Positions 34,556 to 42,814 of a DNA stretch of 64,000 nt are shown piece by piece. The notes below the pieces were generated by a model. It was not told the DNA's origin. It saw only the letters and a list, made by a program, of their open reading frames with translations, and did not search any database. This DNA is from Lachnospiraceae bacterium. GTDB lineage: Bacteria; Bacillota; Clostridia; Lachnospirales; Lachnospiraceae. The first letter of the stretch is position 1. Each line of letters starts with the position of its first letter. The position numbers were made by a program, and so were the translations under genes. Location of the stretch: contig VSNQ01000002.1 in NCBI GenBank assembly GCA_009774395.1, positions 29,071 through 93,070 of the forward strand, in the 5' to 3' direction.

Positions 34556-34996
34556 ATGGACTTAGACGATTCAAATAGAGTGGAAATTCTTGAAACAGCG
34601 ACAGTTATCTTGCTGAATATGGGATTCCCAGCAAGACAGAAAGGATACAGATATCTGCGGGAAGCTGTTTTGCTGGTGGCACAAGAACCTGTTTATATGG
34701 CATTGCTGACGAAAATGTTATATCCTAAGATTGCGAAATTATATGATACGACGGACAAGCAGGTGGAAAGAGCGATCCGAAGTACAATTGAGGCGGCGTG
34801 GAAATATGGAAATCATAAGGAATTAAATGAAGTATTCGGCGATTTAAGAGAACATATAAGCGATAGACCTACCAATAAACAAGTGATAGGCAGACTAAAA
34901 GTGCGTATGGAAAATGAAATGTTAGAAAACGAATGGCTAAAAGAGAGTTTTCGTAAAATCCAAGAAAGCAGGCGGATTCGGGAAAGGTCATATTAA
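34556..34996 (+). CDS. Stand-alone Spo0A C-terminal-type DNA-binding protein
   Basis: 146 residues. Residues ~8-110 match the Spo0A effector domain: TATVILLNMGFPARQKGYRY, LREAVLLVAQEP, LYPKIAKLYDTTDKQVERAI (recognition-helix region) and AIEAAWKYGN-like TIEAAWKYGN. In Spo0A this domain binds 0A boxes after receiver phosphorylation. Here there is no receiver domain: the gene begins at ATG 34556 with GGGGGAGG 5 bases upstream. A lysine- and arginine-rich tail of ~35 residues follows. Placement inside the polysaccharide locus suggests a local regulator. It could bind 0A-like sites constitutively or compete with Spo0A. Confidence 0.85.
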   Translation: MDLDDSNRVEILETATVILLNMGFPARQKGYRYLREAVLLVAQEPVYMALLTKMLYPKIAKLYDTTDKQVERAIRSTIEAAWKYGNHKELNEVFGDLREHISDRPTNKQVIGRLKVRMENEMLENEWLKESFRKIQESRRIRERSY

Positions 34997-35030
34997 GTGC
35001 AATAGAGAATCTGGCGAAATGGAGGGAGAG

Positions 35031-35972
35031 TTGAATACGGATACAAAATTATTGAGTATTATTATACCTTGCTATAATGAAGAGCAGGCGATTCCACTGT
35101 TTTATCAGGAAACAATGAAACAGGAGTTTTTTTTCCGTGAAAAAGGTGTAGAATTAGAATTTATATTCGTAAACGATGGTTCAAAGGATGGGACGGTCGA
35201 GGCGGTAAAGGAGCTACATAAGCAGGATGAGCGTGTGCATCTAATTTCTTTTTCGAGAAATTTTGGGAAAGAAGCAGCAATTTTTGCAGGGCTTGAGATG
35301 GCAAAAGGGGACTATACCGTGCTGATGGACGCTGACTTGCAGGATCCGCCTTCTATTTTGCCAGAAATGTACAATTATATTGAACAAGGGTATGATTCTG
35401 TTGCGACAAGACGGGTGAATAGAATCGGAGAACCACCGATTCGTTCTTTCTTTGCACGGTGCTTTTATAGCTTAATGCAGAAAATATCAAAAACGGAAAT
35501 TGTCGATGGAGCAAGGGATTATCGGTTAATGACCAGACAGGTAACAGATGCGATACTTTCCATGAAGGAGTATAACCGATTTTCGAAAGGGATATTTGGC
35601 TGGGTTGGTTATCAGACAAAATGGCTGGAATATGAGAATGTCCAGCGTGTCGCAGGCGAAACCAAGTGGTCATTTTGGAAATTGTTTTTATATTCGCTGG
35701 ATGGAATTATGGCGTTTTCGACAGTACCGCTGTCAATTGCGTCGTTTTTTGGCATATTATTTTGTCTTGCAGCATTTATTTTTATGATTTTTATTTTTGT
35801 GCGTGCTTTGATTTACGGCGATCCTGTGGCGGGCTGGCCGTCAATGGTATGCATTATTTCGTTTATCGGAGGTGTGCAGCTTCTCTGCCTTGGTATAATG
35901 GGGCAGTATCTTAGCAAGCTGTATATGGAAGTAAAGAACCGGCCGAAATATTTAGTGAAAGAACGATTTTAG
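35031..35972 (+). CDS. Polyprenol-phosphate glycosyltransferase, GT2 family with two C-terminal membrane helices
   Basis: About 313 residues. The GT2 catalytic domain shows IIIPCYNEEQAIP, NDGSKDGT and the metal-binding LMDADLQDPP. DGARDYRLM and FSKGIFGW follow. Two membrane helices near 236-260 and 268-292 place it with GtrB/DPM1-like enzymes that charge undecaprenyl phosphate with a single sugar. TTG 35031 with GGAGG 5 bases upstream is a likely start; ATG 35019 is possible but lacks a site. Confidence 0.88.
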   Translation: MNTDTKLLSIIIPCYNEEQAIPLFYQETMKQEFFFREKGVELEFIFVNDGSKDGTVEAVKELHKQDERVHLISFSRNFGKEAAIFAGLEMAKGDYTVLMDADLQDPPSILPEMYNYIEQGYDSVATRRVNRIGEPPIRSFFARCFYSLMQKISKTEIVDGARDYRLMTRQVTDAILSMKEYNRFSKGIFGWVGYQTKWLEYENVQRVAGETKWSFWKLFLYSLDGIMAFSTVPLSIASFFGILFCLAAFIFMIFIFVRALIYGDPVAGWPSMVCIISFIGGVQLLCLGIMGQYLSKLYMEVKNRPKYLVKERF

Positions 35973-35980
35973 TTTGAATG

Positions 35981-36016
35981 TAAGGAACGGTGTGGGTAAT
36001 TCTTTCACAGTTCCTA
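35981..36016. repeat. Minimal family B relic
   Basis: TAAGGAACGG and ACAGTTCCTA, the family B termini, separated by only 16 bp. Possibly the product of internal deletion. Confidence 0.35.
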
Positions 36017-36027
36017 TGTAGGGTGCT

Positions 36028-36801
36028 ATGATAAATTCATTTGATGCATATAAAGGGCTTATCAGCATTGTAGTTCCTGTGTATAATGCGGCGGCATTTC
36101 TAAAGGAAACCATTGCCTGTGTGCAGGCGCAGCGTTATTCAGATTGGGAACTTCTGCTGGTGGATGACTGCTCAAAAGATAACAGTTGTGATGTTATTTT
36201 AAATGCTGCAAAATTGGATCAGCGTGTGCGGCTAATTCGGCAGGAAAAGAATCAGGGAACAGCAGCGGCAAGAAATCGGGGGATTTTAGAAGCAAGAGGG
36301 CGTTTTTTGTGTTTCCTGGATGCGGACGATTTATGGGAAACGGATAAATTGGATCAGGAACTTATGTTTTTGCTTGAAAAGGGTGCAAGTTTTGTGTTTA
36401 CGGGATATGAGTTTGCGGATGAAAACGGAATCGGATTTGGGAGGATTGTTCATGTGCCGCAAACAATAACATACAAACAGGCACTGAAAAATACTACGAT
36501 TTTTACATCAACGGTAATGATTGACCGTTCTTTGATACCAGACGAGGATATTGTAATGCCGCAGATTGCAAGCGAGGATACTGCTACATGGTGGCGGATT
36601 TTAAAGAAACATGGTAAAGGTTACGGGCTGGATCAGAACCTTGTAAAATATAGAAGAAGTGCCGCAACGCTATCATCAAACAAGGCGGTTGCGGTGAAAC
36701 GGATTTGGAATTTATACAGAAGGCAGGAGGGGCTTTCTTTATGGAAAAGCTTTTACTGCATGGGCTTTTGGGCTGTGCGTGCCGTATGCAGGCGAATATA
36801 A
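36028..36801 (+). CDS. Glycosyltransferase, GT2 family
   Basis: 257 residues of a GT-A fold transferase: SIVVPVYNAAAFL, LVDDCSKDNS, NQGTAAARNRGI and CFLDADDLW (DxD-type). The C-terminal part (SEDTATWWRILKKHGKG) resembles the EpsE/CapH-like acceptor-binding region of teichuronic or capsule transferases. No membrane helix. It probably adds one sugar of the repeat unit in the cytoplasm. It precedes the initiating transferase by 39 bp. Confidence 0.87.
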   Translation: MINSFDAYKGLISIVVPVYNAAAFLKETIACVQAQRYSDWELLLVDDCSKDNSCDVILNAAKLDQRVRLIRQEKNQGTAAARNRGILEARGRFLCFLDADDLWETDKLDQELMFLLEKGASFVFTGYEFADENGIGFGRIVHVPQTITYKQALKNTTIFTSTVMIDRSLIPDEDIVMPQIASEDTATWWRILKKHGKGYGLDQNLVKYRRSAATLSSNKAVAVKRIWNLYRRQEGLSLWKSFYCMGFWAVRAVCRRI

Positions 36802-36840
36802 TAGGCAATATGGCAGGCATTGTTAGGTTGGAGGCAGAAG

Positions 36841-38442
36841 GTGGGACGTTTAGAGGCAGCAAAAAGAACAATTATATTACAGCTTTCCCTTGTTGGGCTG
36901 GTGTTTCAAACGGCTGTCTATATTTATGTGTGGCAGCATGTATATAATGAAATAATGCAGCAAGGAATGTGGAGAAGTTTCCATGAAAAAGGATTTTATC
37001 TGTTGGCGGCGGTTTACTTTCTGCTAATTTTGTTTTTTACAGGAACATATGGCGGTTTGAAAATTGGTTATTTAAAGCCAATGGATGTCTTTTTTTCACA
37101 GGTGCTTTCTCTTGTATTTGTCAATGTAATATCTTATTTTCAGATTTCCTTGTTATCATTGGGGCTGGTAACGCCATATCCACTGTTTCTTATGATGCTG
37201 GTGCAAATTGGGATATCAGCTGTATGGACATATATCAGCAATCGGCTGTATCAACAGTTTTTTCCGCCCAAAAGGCTGCTGTTGATCAGCGGCTGCCGCT
37301 CGATTGATGATATTTTAACAAAGTTTATGACGAGAAAAGATAAGTATCAGATTATTCGAAATGTGCGCGAGGAGGAGGGGCAGAAAGCACTCGAAAAAGA
37401 GATTGTATCAGGTTATGATGGCGTAGTTCTTTGGGATATTAATACAGCACTTAGAAATAAATTGTTGAAATTTTGTTACAGCAGAGGCATTCGGATTTAT
37501 ATGATGCCCAAAATTCCGGATATTATGATACAAGGCTCCGATCCCATACATTTGTTTGATACTCCGATTTTGCTGACGAGGGAGTATGCAATTACCATAG
37601 AGCAGCGTTTTGTAAAACGTATGATTGATATTATTTGTTCTCTTCTTCTGTTATGTATTGCTTCGCCAATTATGCTAATTACGGCTGTTGCGATTAAGGT
37701 ATGTGACAAAGGCCCTGTATTTTATAAACAGGTACGTTGTACAAGGGATATGAAGGAATTTCAGATTTTAAAATTCCGCAGTATGCGTACCGATGCTGAG
37801 AAAGACAATGTTCCTAGACTTGCCACAAAAAATGACAGCCGTATTACACCAGTTGGAAAATTTATTCGCAAAGTACGGATTGATGAACTGCCGCAGTTGT
37901 TTAATATTCTAAAGGGGGAGATGTCCTTTATCGGACCTAGACCAGAGCGGCCGGAAATTATACAACAGTATCAGGAACATATGCCAGAGTTCACCTTTCG
38001 CACAAAGGTGAAAGCAGGTCTTGCCGGTTATGCGCAGGTGTATGGTAAGTATAATACAACGCCTTATGATAAGCTGAAACTGGACTTATTTTATATAGAA
38101 AATTACAGTGTATGGCTTGATTTGAAGCTAATGCTGTTAACCTTAAAAATTCTGTTTCAGCCGGATAGCACGGAGGGCGTAGAAGCAAATCAGGTGACTG
38201 CAGTAAAGAATGAAGAAAGTGCATTGCAGAAAGAAGAGATTGCTTTAAAGGAAAATCAGGTGACTGCGGTAAAGAATAAAGAAAGTGCATTGCAGAAAGA
38301 AGAGATTGTTTTAAAGGAAAATCAGGTGACTGCGGTGAAAAATAATGCCGAGGGCTACAGGAACAAATCAGGAACTGCCGGAAGGAGGCGTGATTTTCAG
38401 AATGCAGGGAAGCATAAAAAATCAACAAATTCAGGAAAATAA
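36841..38442 (+). CDS. Undecaprenyl-phosphate sugar-phosphate transferase (bacterial sugar transferase, WcaJ-like)
   Basis: 533 residues from GTG 36841, which has GGAGG 6 bases upstream. Four to five N-terminal membrane helices and a CoA-binding-like soluble region are followed by another helix and the sugar-transferase domain: KRMIDIICSLLLL, GPVFYKQVR, FQILKFRSMRTDAE, RKVRIDELPQLFNI (catalytic Asp-Glu), GEMSFIGPRPERPE and KAGLAGYAQV. It starts polysaccharide synthesis by moving sugar-1-phosphate to undecaprenyl phosphate. After residue ~450 comes an unusual tail with a 22-residue repeat. The 3' end overlaps the next gene by 41 bp. Confidence 0.93.
   Translation: MGRLEAAKRTIILQLSLVGLVFQTAVYIYVWQHVYNEIMQQGMWRSFHEKGFYLLAAVYFLLILFFTGTYGGLKIGYLKPMDVFFSQVLSLVFVNVISYFQISLLSLGLVTPYPLFLMMLVQIGISAVWTYISNRLYQQFFPPKRLLLISGCRSIDDILTKFMTRKDKYQIIRNVREEEGQKALEKEIVSGYDGVVLWDINTALRNKLLKFCYSRGIRIYMMPKIPDIMIQGSDPIHLFDTPILLTREYAITIEQRFVKRMIDIICSLLLLCIASPIMLITAVAIKVCDKGPVFYKQVRCTRDMKEFQILKFRSMRTDAEKDNVPRLATKNDSRITPVGKFIRKVRIDELPQLFNILKGEMSFIGPRPERPEIIQQYQEHMPEFTFRTKVKAGLAGYAQVYGKYNTTPYDKLKLDLFYIENYSVWLDLKLMLLTLKILFQPDSTEGVEANQVTAVKNEESALQKEEIALKENQVTAVKNKESALQKEEIVLKENQVTAVKNNAEGYRNKSGTAGRRRDFQNAGKHKKSTNSGK
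38188..38345 (+). repeat. 66-bp tandem repeat encoding a 22-residue repeat
   Basis: Units at 38188-38253 and 38254-38319 and a partial at 38320-38345 encode NQVTAVKN[E/K]ESALQKEEI[A/V]LKE. The repeats keep the frame and are almost identical, so duplication is recent or homogenised. Confidence 0.85.
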
Positions 38443-39466
38443 ATGGCAGGAGAGAATTGACCGTAAAGCACTCTTTGCTTGTTATATTCGAAAGATGCCA
38501 GCATTGCTTTTTTTAGCAGTGGCCGGTGCCGTTGTGGGCAGCGGTCTTTCTTTGTTATTTGCGTTTCTTGCATTAAGGACGCCGATATATATATCAGAAA
38601 CAGAATACTATATTGTCTTTGCTGCAGGAAGACTTGATGCAAAGGATTACTATAATGATTTTACTTGGAATGATGTGATTGCTACAGATGATGTATTGGG
38701 GAAAGCAATGGAATCGCTTGGCAGCGGATTTGTGCGTGAGCAGATAAAGGAAATGATAACGGCTGATATTTTATCGGATGTGCGCTATCTGACAATTACA
38801 ATTCAAGGCGAAAATGCGGAGCACGTAGAAAAAGTGCGGGATGCCTTGCAGGCGGCACTTGAAGATTTGCCTAAACTGAAAGAGGAACTTGACACCATTA
38901 CGAAAATTGAAGACTTAGGAATTGCGCAGAAAAAAGTACCTTTGTTTGCATGGCGGGCAGCATTGCTGGGAGCAGTTCTGGCGGCTGGAATTGGCGTTTT
39001 TGCAGTGGCATTTTGGTTTGTAATGGGGACTGTAATCTATACAAAGGCGGATATTGTGCAGTATTTTGGACTTTTGGTGTTTGGGATGCTTTATGCAAAG
39101 GGAAATCGGAAAGAGGGAAAACAAGAAAAGCGGCTTTTGTCTAGTTTGTGTTTGACTTTGGAACAGGAGGACTGTGTGTATCTTGCTGATGCGGCAGAGG
39201 GCGCAGCAGCAGCGGCATTTTTAAAGAAATTGGGAGAATTGGAGTTGCCGGCTGTATGTCAAAAATTACAGGTGTTTGGTGATACAAACTGTCCGTCAAG
39301 GGGAAAAATAATACTAGTAGTTCCTTTTGGAGAACCATGTCGGGAGAAAATGGCAGATGAGATAATGTATCTAAGACAGCAGGGATATGTGATTCTAGGG
39401 GCAGTACTGACAGAAGTGGATAAGCGGTGGACGAAAATCTATTGGAGCGAAAGGAACAGAAAATAG
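38402..39466 (+). CDS. Wzz/CpsC-type chain-length regulator with a degenerate kinase-like C-terminal domain
   Basis: 354 residues from ATG 38402 with AAGGAGG 13 bases upstream. Two membrane helices (ALLFLAVAGAVVGSGLSLLF and AWRAALLGAVLAAGIGVFA) flank an extracytoplasmic segment, the Wzz/CapA layout. After the second helix lies a ~140-residue cytoplasmic domain. Its end (KIILVVPFGEPCREKMADEI, then GYVILGAVLTEVD) matches the last strands of Wzc-type tyrosine kinases, but there is no Walker A or A' motif and no tyrosine cluster. It looks like a fused, catalytically dead BY-kinase domain. It would set polymer length. It overlaps the sugar transferase gene, so they are coupled. Confidence 0.75.
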   Translation: MQGSIKNQQIQENKWQERIDRKALFACYIRKMPALLFLAVAGAVVGSGLSLLFAFLALRTPIYISETEYYIVFAAGRLDAKDYYNDFTWNDVIATDDVLGKAMESLGSGFVREQIKEMITADILSDVRYLTITIQGENAEHVEKVRDALQAALEDLPKLKEELDTITKIEDLGIAQKKVPLFAWRAALLGAVLAAGIGVFAVAFWFVMGTVIYTKADIVQYFGLLVFGMLYAKGNRKEGKQEKRLLSSLCLTLEQEDCVYLADAAEGAAAAAFLKKLGELELPAVCQKLQVFGDTNCPSRGKIILVVPFGEPCREKMADEIMYLRQQGYVILGAVLTEVDKRWTKIYWSERNRK

Positions 39467-39508
39467 GATCGTATTTCGTGTGGTAATCCGACGAAAGGAG
39501 TTATCAGT

Positions 39509-40303
39509 ATGGGTCTGCAGGTATTGGTGGCGGCTGTTGGGGAAAATCCTGCAACGCTGGCAGGACGTATGAATTTAGAGAGTGATGCGATTATTGTAAA
39601 TCAGACAGATCGCTATGCATATCAGGAATATAAATATCTTTGCCCAAACGGTGCAAAGAAAATTCAGTGTTATAATCTTGCGGAACGTGGCGTGGGTTTA
39701 AGCCGCAATCATGCCCTGTTGCGGGCAACCGGAGATTTTTTGTTGTTTGCCGATGAGGATATTGTGTATGACAGTGGTTATGAACAAAAAGTGTTAGAAC
39801 AGTTTGCGCAGCATCCAGAAGCGGATTTTTTGCTGTTTAATATACGTGTGGGGGAAACACGGGCGACATATTATACAGAGCGTTTTCATAGGGTGCATTT
39901 ATGGAACGCCGGACGTTATCCAACGTATTCTTTTGCCGTTCGGCGGGATAAGCTGCACGCGGCGCATATTACTTTTCATCTGTGGTTTGGTGGTGGTGCG
40001 AAGTACAGCAACGGCGAGGATAGTTTATTTTTAAAAGACTGTATTGCGTATGGATTAAGAGTGTACGCAGTTCCGGTGGAGTTGGGAATGGAGCGTGAAC
40101 GGCGCTCCACATGGTTTCAGGGGTATACTGAGAAATTTTTTATAGACCGTGGTGTATTATACCATTTTCTGTATGGAAAGCTGGCGGGGCTTATGGCGGT
40201 GCGTTTCCTTGCGGCGCACGGTGCGGTGATGTGCAAAGAAATTCCAAGAAAAAGAGCGCTGGGACTTATGAAAAAGGGCATTCATTCAGTAAAGGGGTAT
40301 TAA
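39509..40303 (+). CDS. Glycosyltransferase, GT2-like
   Basis: 264 residues. GT-A-like features include GVGLSRNHALLRATGD, LLFADEDIVYD (acidic DxD equivalent) and a WFGGGAKYSNGEDSLFL segment typical of GT2 enzymes of exopolysaccharide clusters. The N-terminus is shorter than the norm and begins LQVLVAAVGENPATLA, so the nucleotide-binding part is unusual. AAAGGAG precedes ATG 39509. A stretch near the C-terminus (LAGLMAVRFLAAHGAVM) is hydrophobic but probably not a membrane helix. Directly followed by the polymerase gene. Confidence 0.78.
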   Translation: MGLQVLVAAVGENPATLAGRMNLESDAIIVNQTDRYAYQEYKYLCPNGAKKIQCYNLAERGVGLSRNHALLRATGDFLLFADEDIVYDSGYEQKVLEQFAQHPEADFLLFNIRVGETRATYYTERFHRVHLWNAGRYPTYSFAVRRDKLHAAHITFHLWFGGGAKYSNGEDSLFLKDCIAYGLRVYAVPVELGMERERRSTWFQGYTEKFFIDRGVLYHFLYGKLAGLMAVRFLAAHGAVMCKEIPRKRALGLMKKGIHSVKGY

Positions 40304-40304
40304 T

Positions 40305-41489
40305 GTGGGATTAGGAAGGTTTGGTTCAATTGTGTTTTACTGCCTAATTGCGTTTGTAACCTGCGCAATGGCGTTTCGTGTGCGTAGTGTAGGGAATTGC
40401 ACACCACAATACGGTTTTCAATGCAGCTTGCAATACAAATTGCATCAAACAAGGGAAAGTTTTTATAACAGGCTGTTGTTAATCGGGATATTCAGTATAT
40501 TAGTGTTGTGTTCGGCACTGCGCTTTGATATTGGCAATGATTATAGACAGTATACCCAGACAGCGCACGAAGCTTATGTCGGCGGTTATGTCGTTACAGA
40601 ATTAGGGTTTAATGGGATTGTGAAATTAATCTATTCACTGTTTGGCACAGAGTGTTATGAAGCAGTGTTTGCGTTATTTGCTTTTATAACAATAGTTATT
40701 TTCTTAAAGGCAATGGTTTGGCAGAGTGTTGATTTTGCGCAGTCTTATTTTCTGTTTATGACACTGGGACTTTACTTTCAAACATATAATACCATACGTT
40801 ATTATTTAGCACTGGCAATTGCGCTGTACGCAATGCGGTATGTACTGCGGCGGGATTGGATTCCCTTTATATTTTGGATTTTGGCGGCAGCACTGTTTCA
40901 TAAATCGGTGCTATTGGTGCTGCCGGTGTATTGGCTTGCTTCAATTCCTTGGAAAAAAATACATATTGTGATCGGATTGATTTTCAGCGCGCTATGTTAT
41001 GTTGGTCAGAAACTGATTCTTAAAATAGCACTTGTTTTTTATCCGTCCTACCGTAATACAATTTACCTAGAGGGCGGAAACAATATAAGCAGTGCGCTGC
41101 GTGTGGCGGCTGTGCTGGCGTTGTATATTTGGTTTATCTATTACACTAAAAAACAGGAAGCCAAAGCTGCAATTACAATTAGTCGGAGTCGGGAAATTCA
41201 ATTTTATGGGCAGTTGCAGCTGCTGGCATTTGCGGCGTGTACATTTTTCTCGTTTCTGCCTGTGGTAACGCGCATTGCCTACTATTTTAGTGTTTCGCAG
41301 GTTTTATTGATACCGCTTTTGTTATCGCAGGTGCAGGAGGCAAATATCCGCAAACGGGTGAAAATGGTGGTTTTTGCAGTTTATTTGATAAATTTCGGGA
41401 TTTTCTTGTGGAATGCACAGCAGGAAGGTGTCGGGCTTCTCCCATACCGAAGCTGGCTATTTACACAAGAGCGGTATATTTATAAGTAA
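40305..41489 (+). CDS. EpsG-family polysaccharide polymerase-like membrane protein
   Basis: 394 residues, about ten membrane helices. FDIGNDYRQYTQTAHEAYVGG after the second helix is the loop signature of EpsG-family proteins (Wzy-type polymerases of Firmicutes). FHKSVLLVLPVYWL follows. It is expected to join repeat units on the outer face of the membrane. The start is GTG 40305 (AAAGGGG 7 bases upstream); it overlaps no gene but directly follows the transferase stop. Confidence 0.85.
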   Translation: MGLGRFGSIVFYCLIAFVTCAMAFRVRSVGNCTPQYGFQCSLQYKLHQTRESFYNRLLLIGIFSILVLCSALRFDIGNDYRQYTQTAHEAYVGGYVVTELGFNGIVKLIYSLFGTECYEAVFALFAFITIVIFLKAMVWQSVDFAQSYFLFMTLGLYFQTYNTIRYYLALAIALYAMRYVLRRDWIPFIFWILAAALFHKSVLLVLPVYWLASIPWKKIHIVIGLIFSALCYVGQKLILKIALVFYPSYRNTIYLEGGNNISSALRVAAVLALYIWFIYYTKKQEAKAAITISRSREIQFYGQLQLLAFAACTFFSFLPVVTRIAYYFSVSQVLLIPLLLSQVQEANIRKRVKMVVFAVYLINFGIFLWNAQQEGVGLLPYRSWLFTQERYIYK

Positions 41490-41561
41490 TGCGAAAATGG
41501 AATAAATTTTTTCACCGCACATTGATATGTGGCGAGAAGGGAAAGCGGATTGATAGAATTG

Positions 41562-41754
41562 GTAACAGTTCAGCCTAGGACTTTGGATTAACTGCAAAGT
41601 CCGTGAAACAGCGTAGTGGCAGAGATGCATCAAGCCACCACGAAGTGGTTTTCACGAAGTGGTTTTCACGAAGTGGTTTTCACGAAGTGGTTTTCACGAA
41701 GTGGTTTTGCATGGTTTGATGCCTGTAACAGGAAGCCAAAGGCTGAACTGTTAC
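41562..41754. mobile_element. Family D element (IS66-type MITE), copy 1 with five 14-bp repeats
   Basis: 193 bp. Perfect 14-bp ends GTAACAGTTCAGCC / GGCTGAACTGTTAC, and an exact 8-bp target duplication TAGAATTG on both sides (41554-41561, 41755-41762). GTAA ends with 8-bp duplication are the mark of IS66-family transposition. Internal structure: hairpin GGACTTTG/CAAAGTCC, conserved GTAGTGG linker, stem GCATCAAGCC/GGTTTGATGC, and five 14-bp units (CACGAAGTGGTTTT) in its loop. No coding function. Confidence 0.88.
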
Positions 41755-41782
41755 TAGAATTGGGGGGATGGGAGAATGGACT

Positions 41783-42631
41783 ATGGACAATGAGATTTTA
41801 TACAGTGTAATTGTCGTGTGCCTAAATGCAGGAGAACGGCTAATTGAAACGGTAGAGAGTGTTCTTGCGCAAGATTACGGAAATTTTGAAATTGTGGTAA
41901 AGGACGGCGGATCTACGGATGAATCGCTGGAACGGTTGCGTTGTTGGGGAGCGGATAAGAACAATTTTGAGAAGGTGCATATTTTTTGTGAAAAAGACAC
42001 AGGAATTTATGATGCAATGAATCAGGCGGTAGTTTTGGCAAAGGGAATGTATTTTGTATTTCTCAATGCAGGCGACAGCTTTTATAATACACGCGTTTTA
42101 AGAAAAATAACAGACGGTATCTTAAAGGAAAAAGAACGAAATGGGCAGAATCCAGATATTGTCTATGGGGATTTGTACCATAAGGCATTGGGGACAGCGG
42201 TTCGCTCTGCACCAGAAATGAATGATTTCACATGTTATCGAAATGTTCCTTGTCATCAAGTGTGTTTTTATCATCAGTCGATGTTTCGGGAACGCGGATA
42301 TAATCCGAAATATACAGTAAGGGCGGATTACGAACATTTTTTGTGGTGTTACTATGTGAAAAAGGCAGTTATCTGCTATCTGCCTATGCTGGCGGCTTCA
42401 TATGAGGGGGGCGGGTATTCCGAAACAAAGGAAAATCAAAAATGTTCGGCAAAACAGCATCGTGAAATTGTGCTGCAGTATATGGGGCGGAAAAAAGCGG
42501 ATAAATACCGTTTAATTATGCTGTTGTCGCTGGCGCCGCTGCGGAGTGCGTTGGCAGACAGCAAATATTTTTCTGGTTTTTATAACAAAGTTAAAACAGC
42601 AATATATCAGTTACGAAAAAAAGACACATAA
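41783..42631 (+). CDS. Glycosyltransferase, GT2 family (WcaA/colanic-type)
   Basis: 282 residues. SVIVVCLNAGERLIETVESV, VVKDGGSTDESLERL, DTGIYDAMNQAV and LNAGDSFYN are typical of GT2 transferases of exopolysaccharide loci in which the acidic motif is GDS-like. CHQVCFYHQSMF and YTVRADYEHFL belong to the acceptor half. ATG 41783 has GGGAG 8 bases upstream; ATG 41768 overlaps that site. The gene starts right after a family D insertion, which may have altered its expression or separated it from the upstream operon. Confidence 0.87.
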   Translation: MDNEILYSVIVVCLNAGERLIETVESVLAQDYGNFEIVVKDGGSTDESLERLRCWGADKNNFEKVHIFCEKDTGIYDAMNQAVVLAKGMYFVFLNAGDSFYNTRVLRKITDGILKEKERNGQNPDIVYGDLYHKALGTAVRSAPEMNDFTCYRNVPCHQVCFYHQSMFRERGYNPKYTVRADYEHFLWCYYVKKAVICYLPMLAASYEGGGYSETKENQKCSAKQHREIVLQYMGRKKADKYRLIMLLSLAPLRSALADSKYFSGFYNKVKTAIYQLRKKDT

Positions 42632-42653
42632 GAAAGAATTAGGGAACGAATGC

Positions 42654-42790
42654 TATACTTACGGGCAATAAATTTTGCCAAAATACGAAAGATTATAATA
42701 CGAAAGATTATAATACAAAAGATTATAATACAAAAGATTACAATGTTCGTGAGTCGACAGGATTGGCAAATTTTAGCGTTCGCCAGTATA
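42654..42790. repeat. Imperfect palindrome with a 15-bp tandem repeat (family F)
   Basis: Ends TATACTTACGGGC and GCCAGTATA, with inner arms TTTTGCCAA and TTGGCAAATTTT. In the loop, four 15-bp units ATACGAAAGATTATA with point changes (42683-42742). A related short sequence (TATACTTACGAGCG ... CTCGTGAGTC) lies at about 3470-3520. Confidence 0.5.
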
Positions 42791-42814
42791 TATTAAGGAA
42801 AGGAATGAGGCGGT

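Noticed and set aside
41616..41810. A 64-codon frame with repeated KWFSRSGF peptides
   Set aside because: It is the translation of the 14-bp tandem array in a family D element. The same peptide appears on the minus strand at 63760-63966 for the same reason; there is no ribosome binding site or homology.
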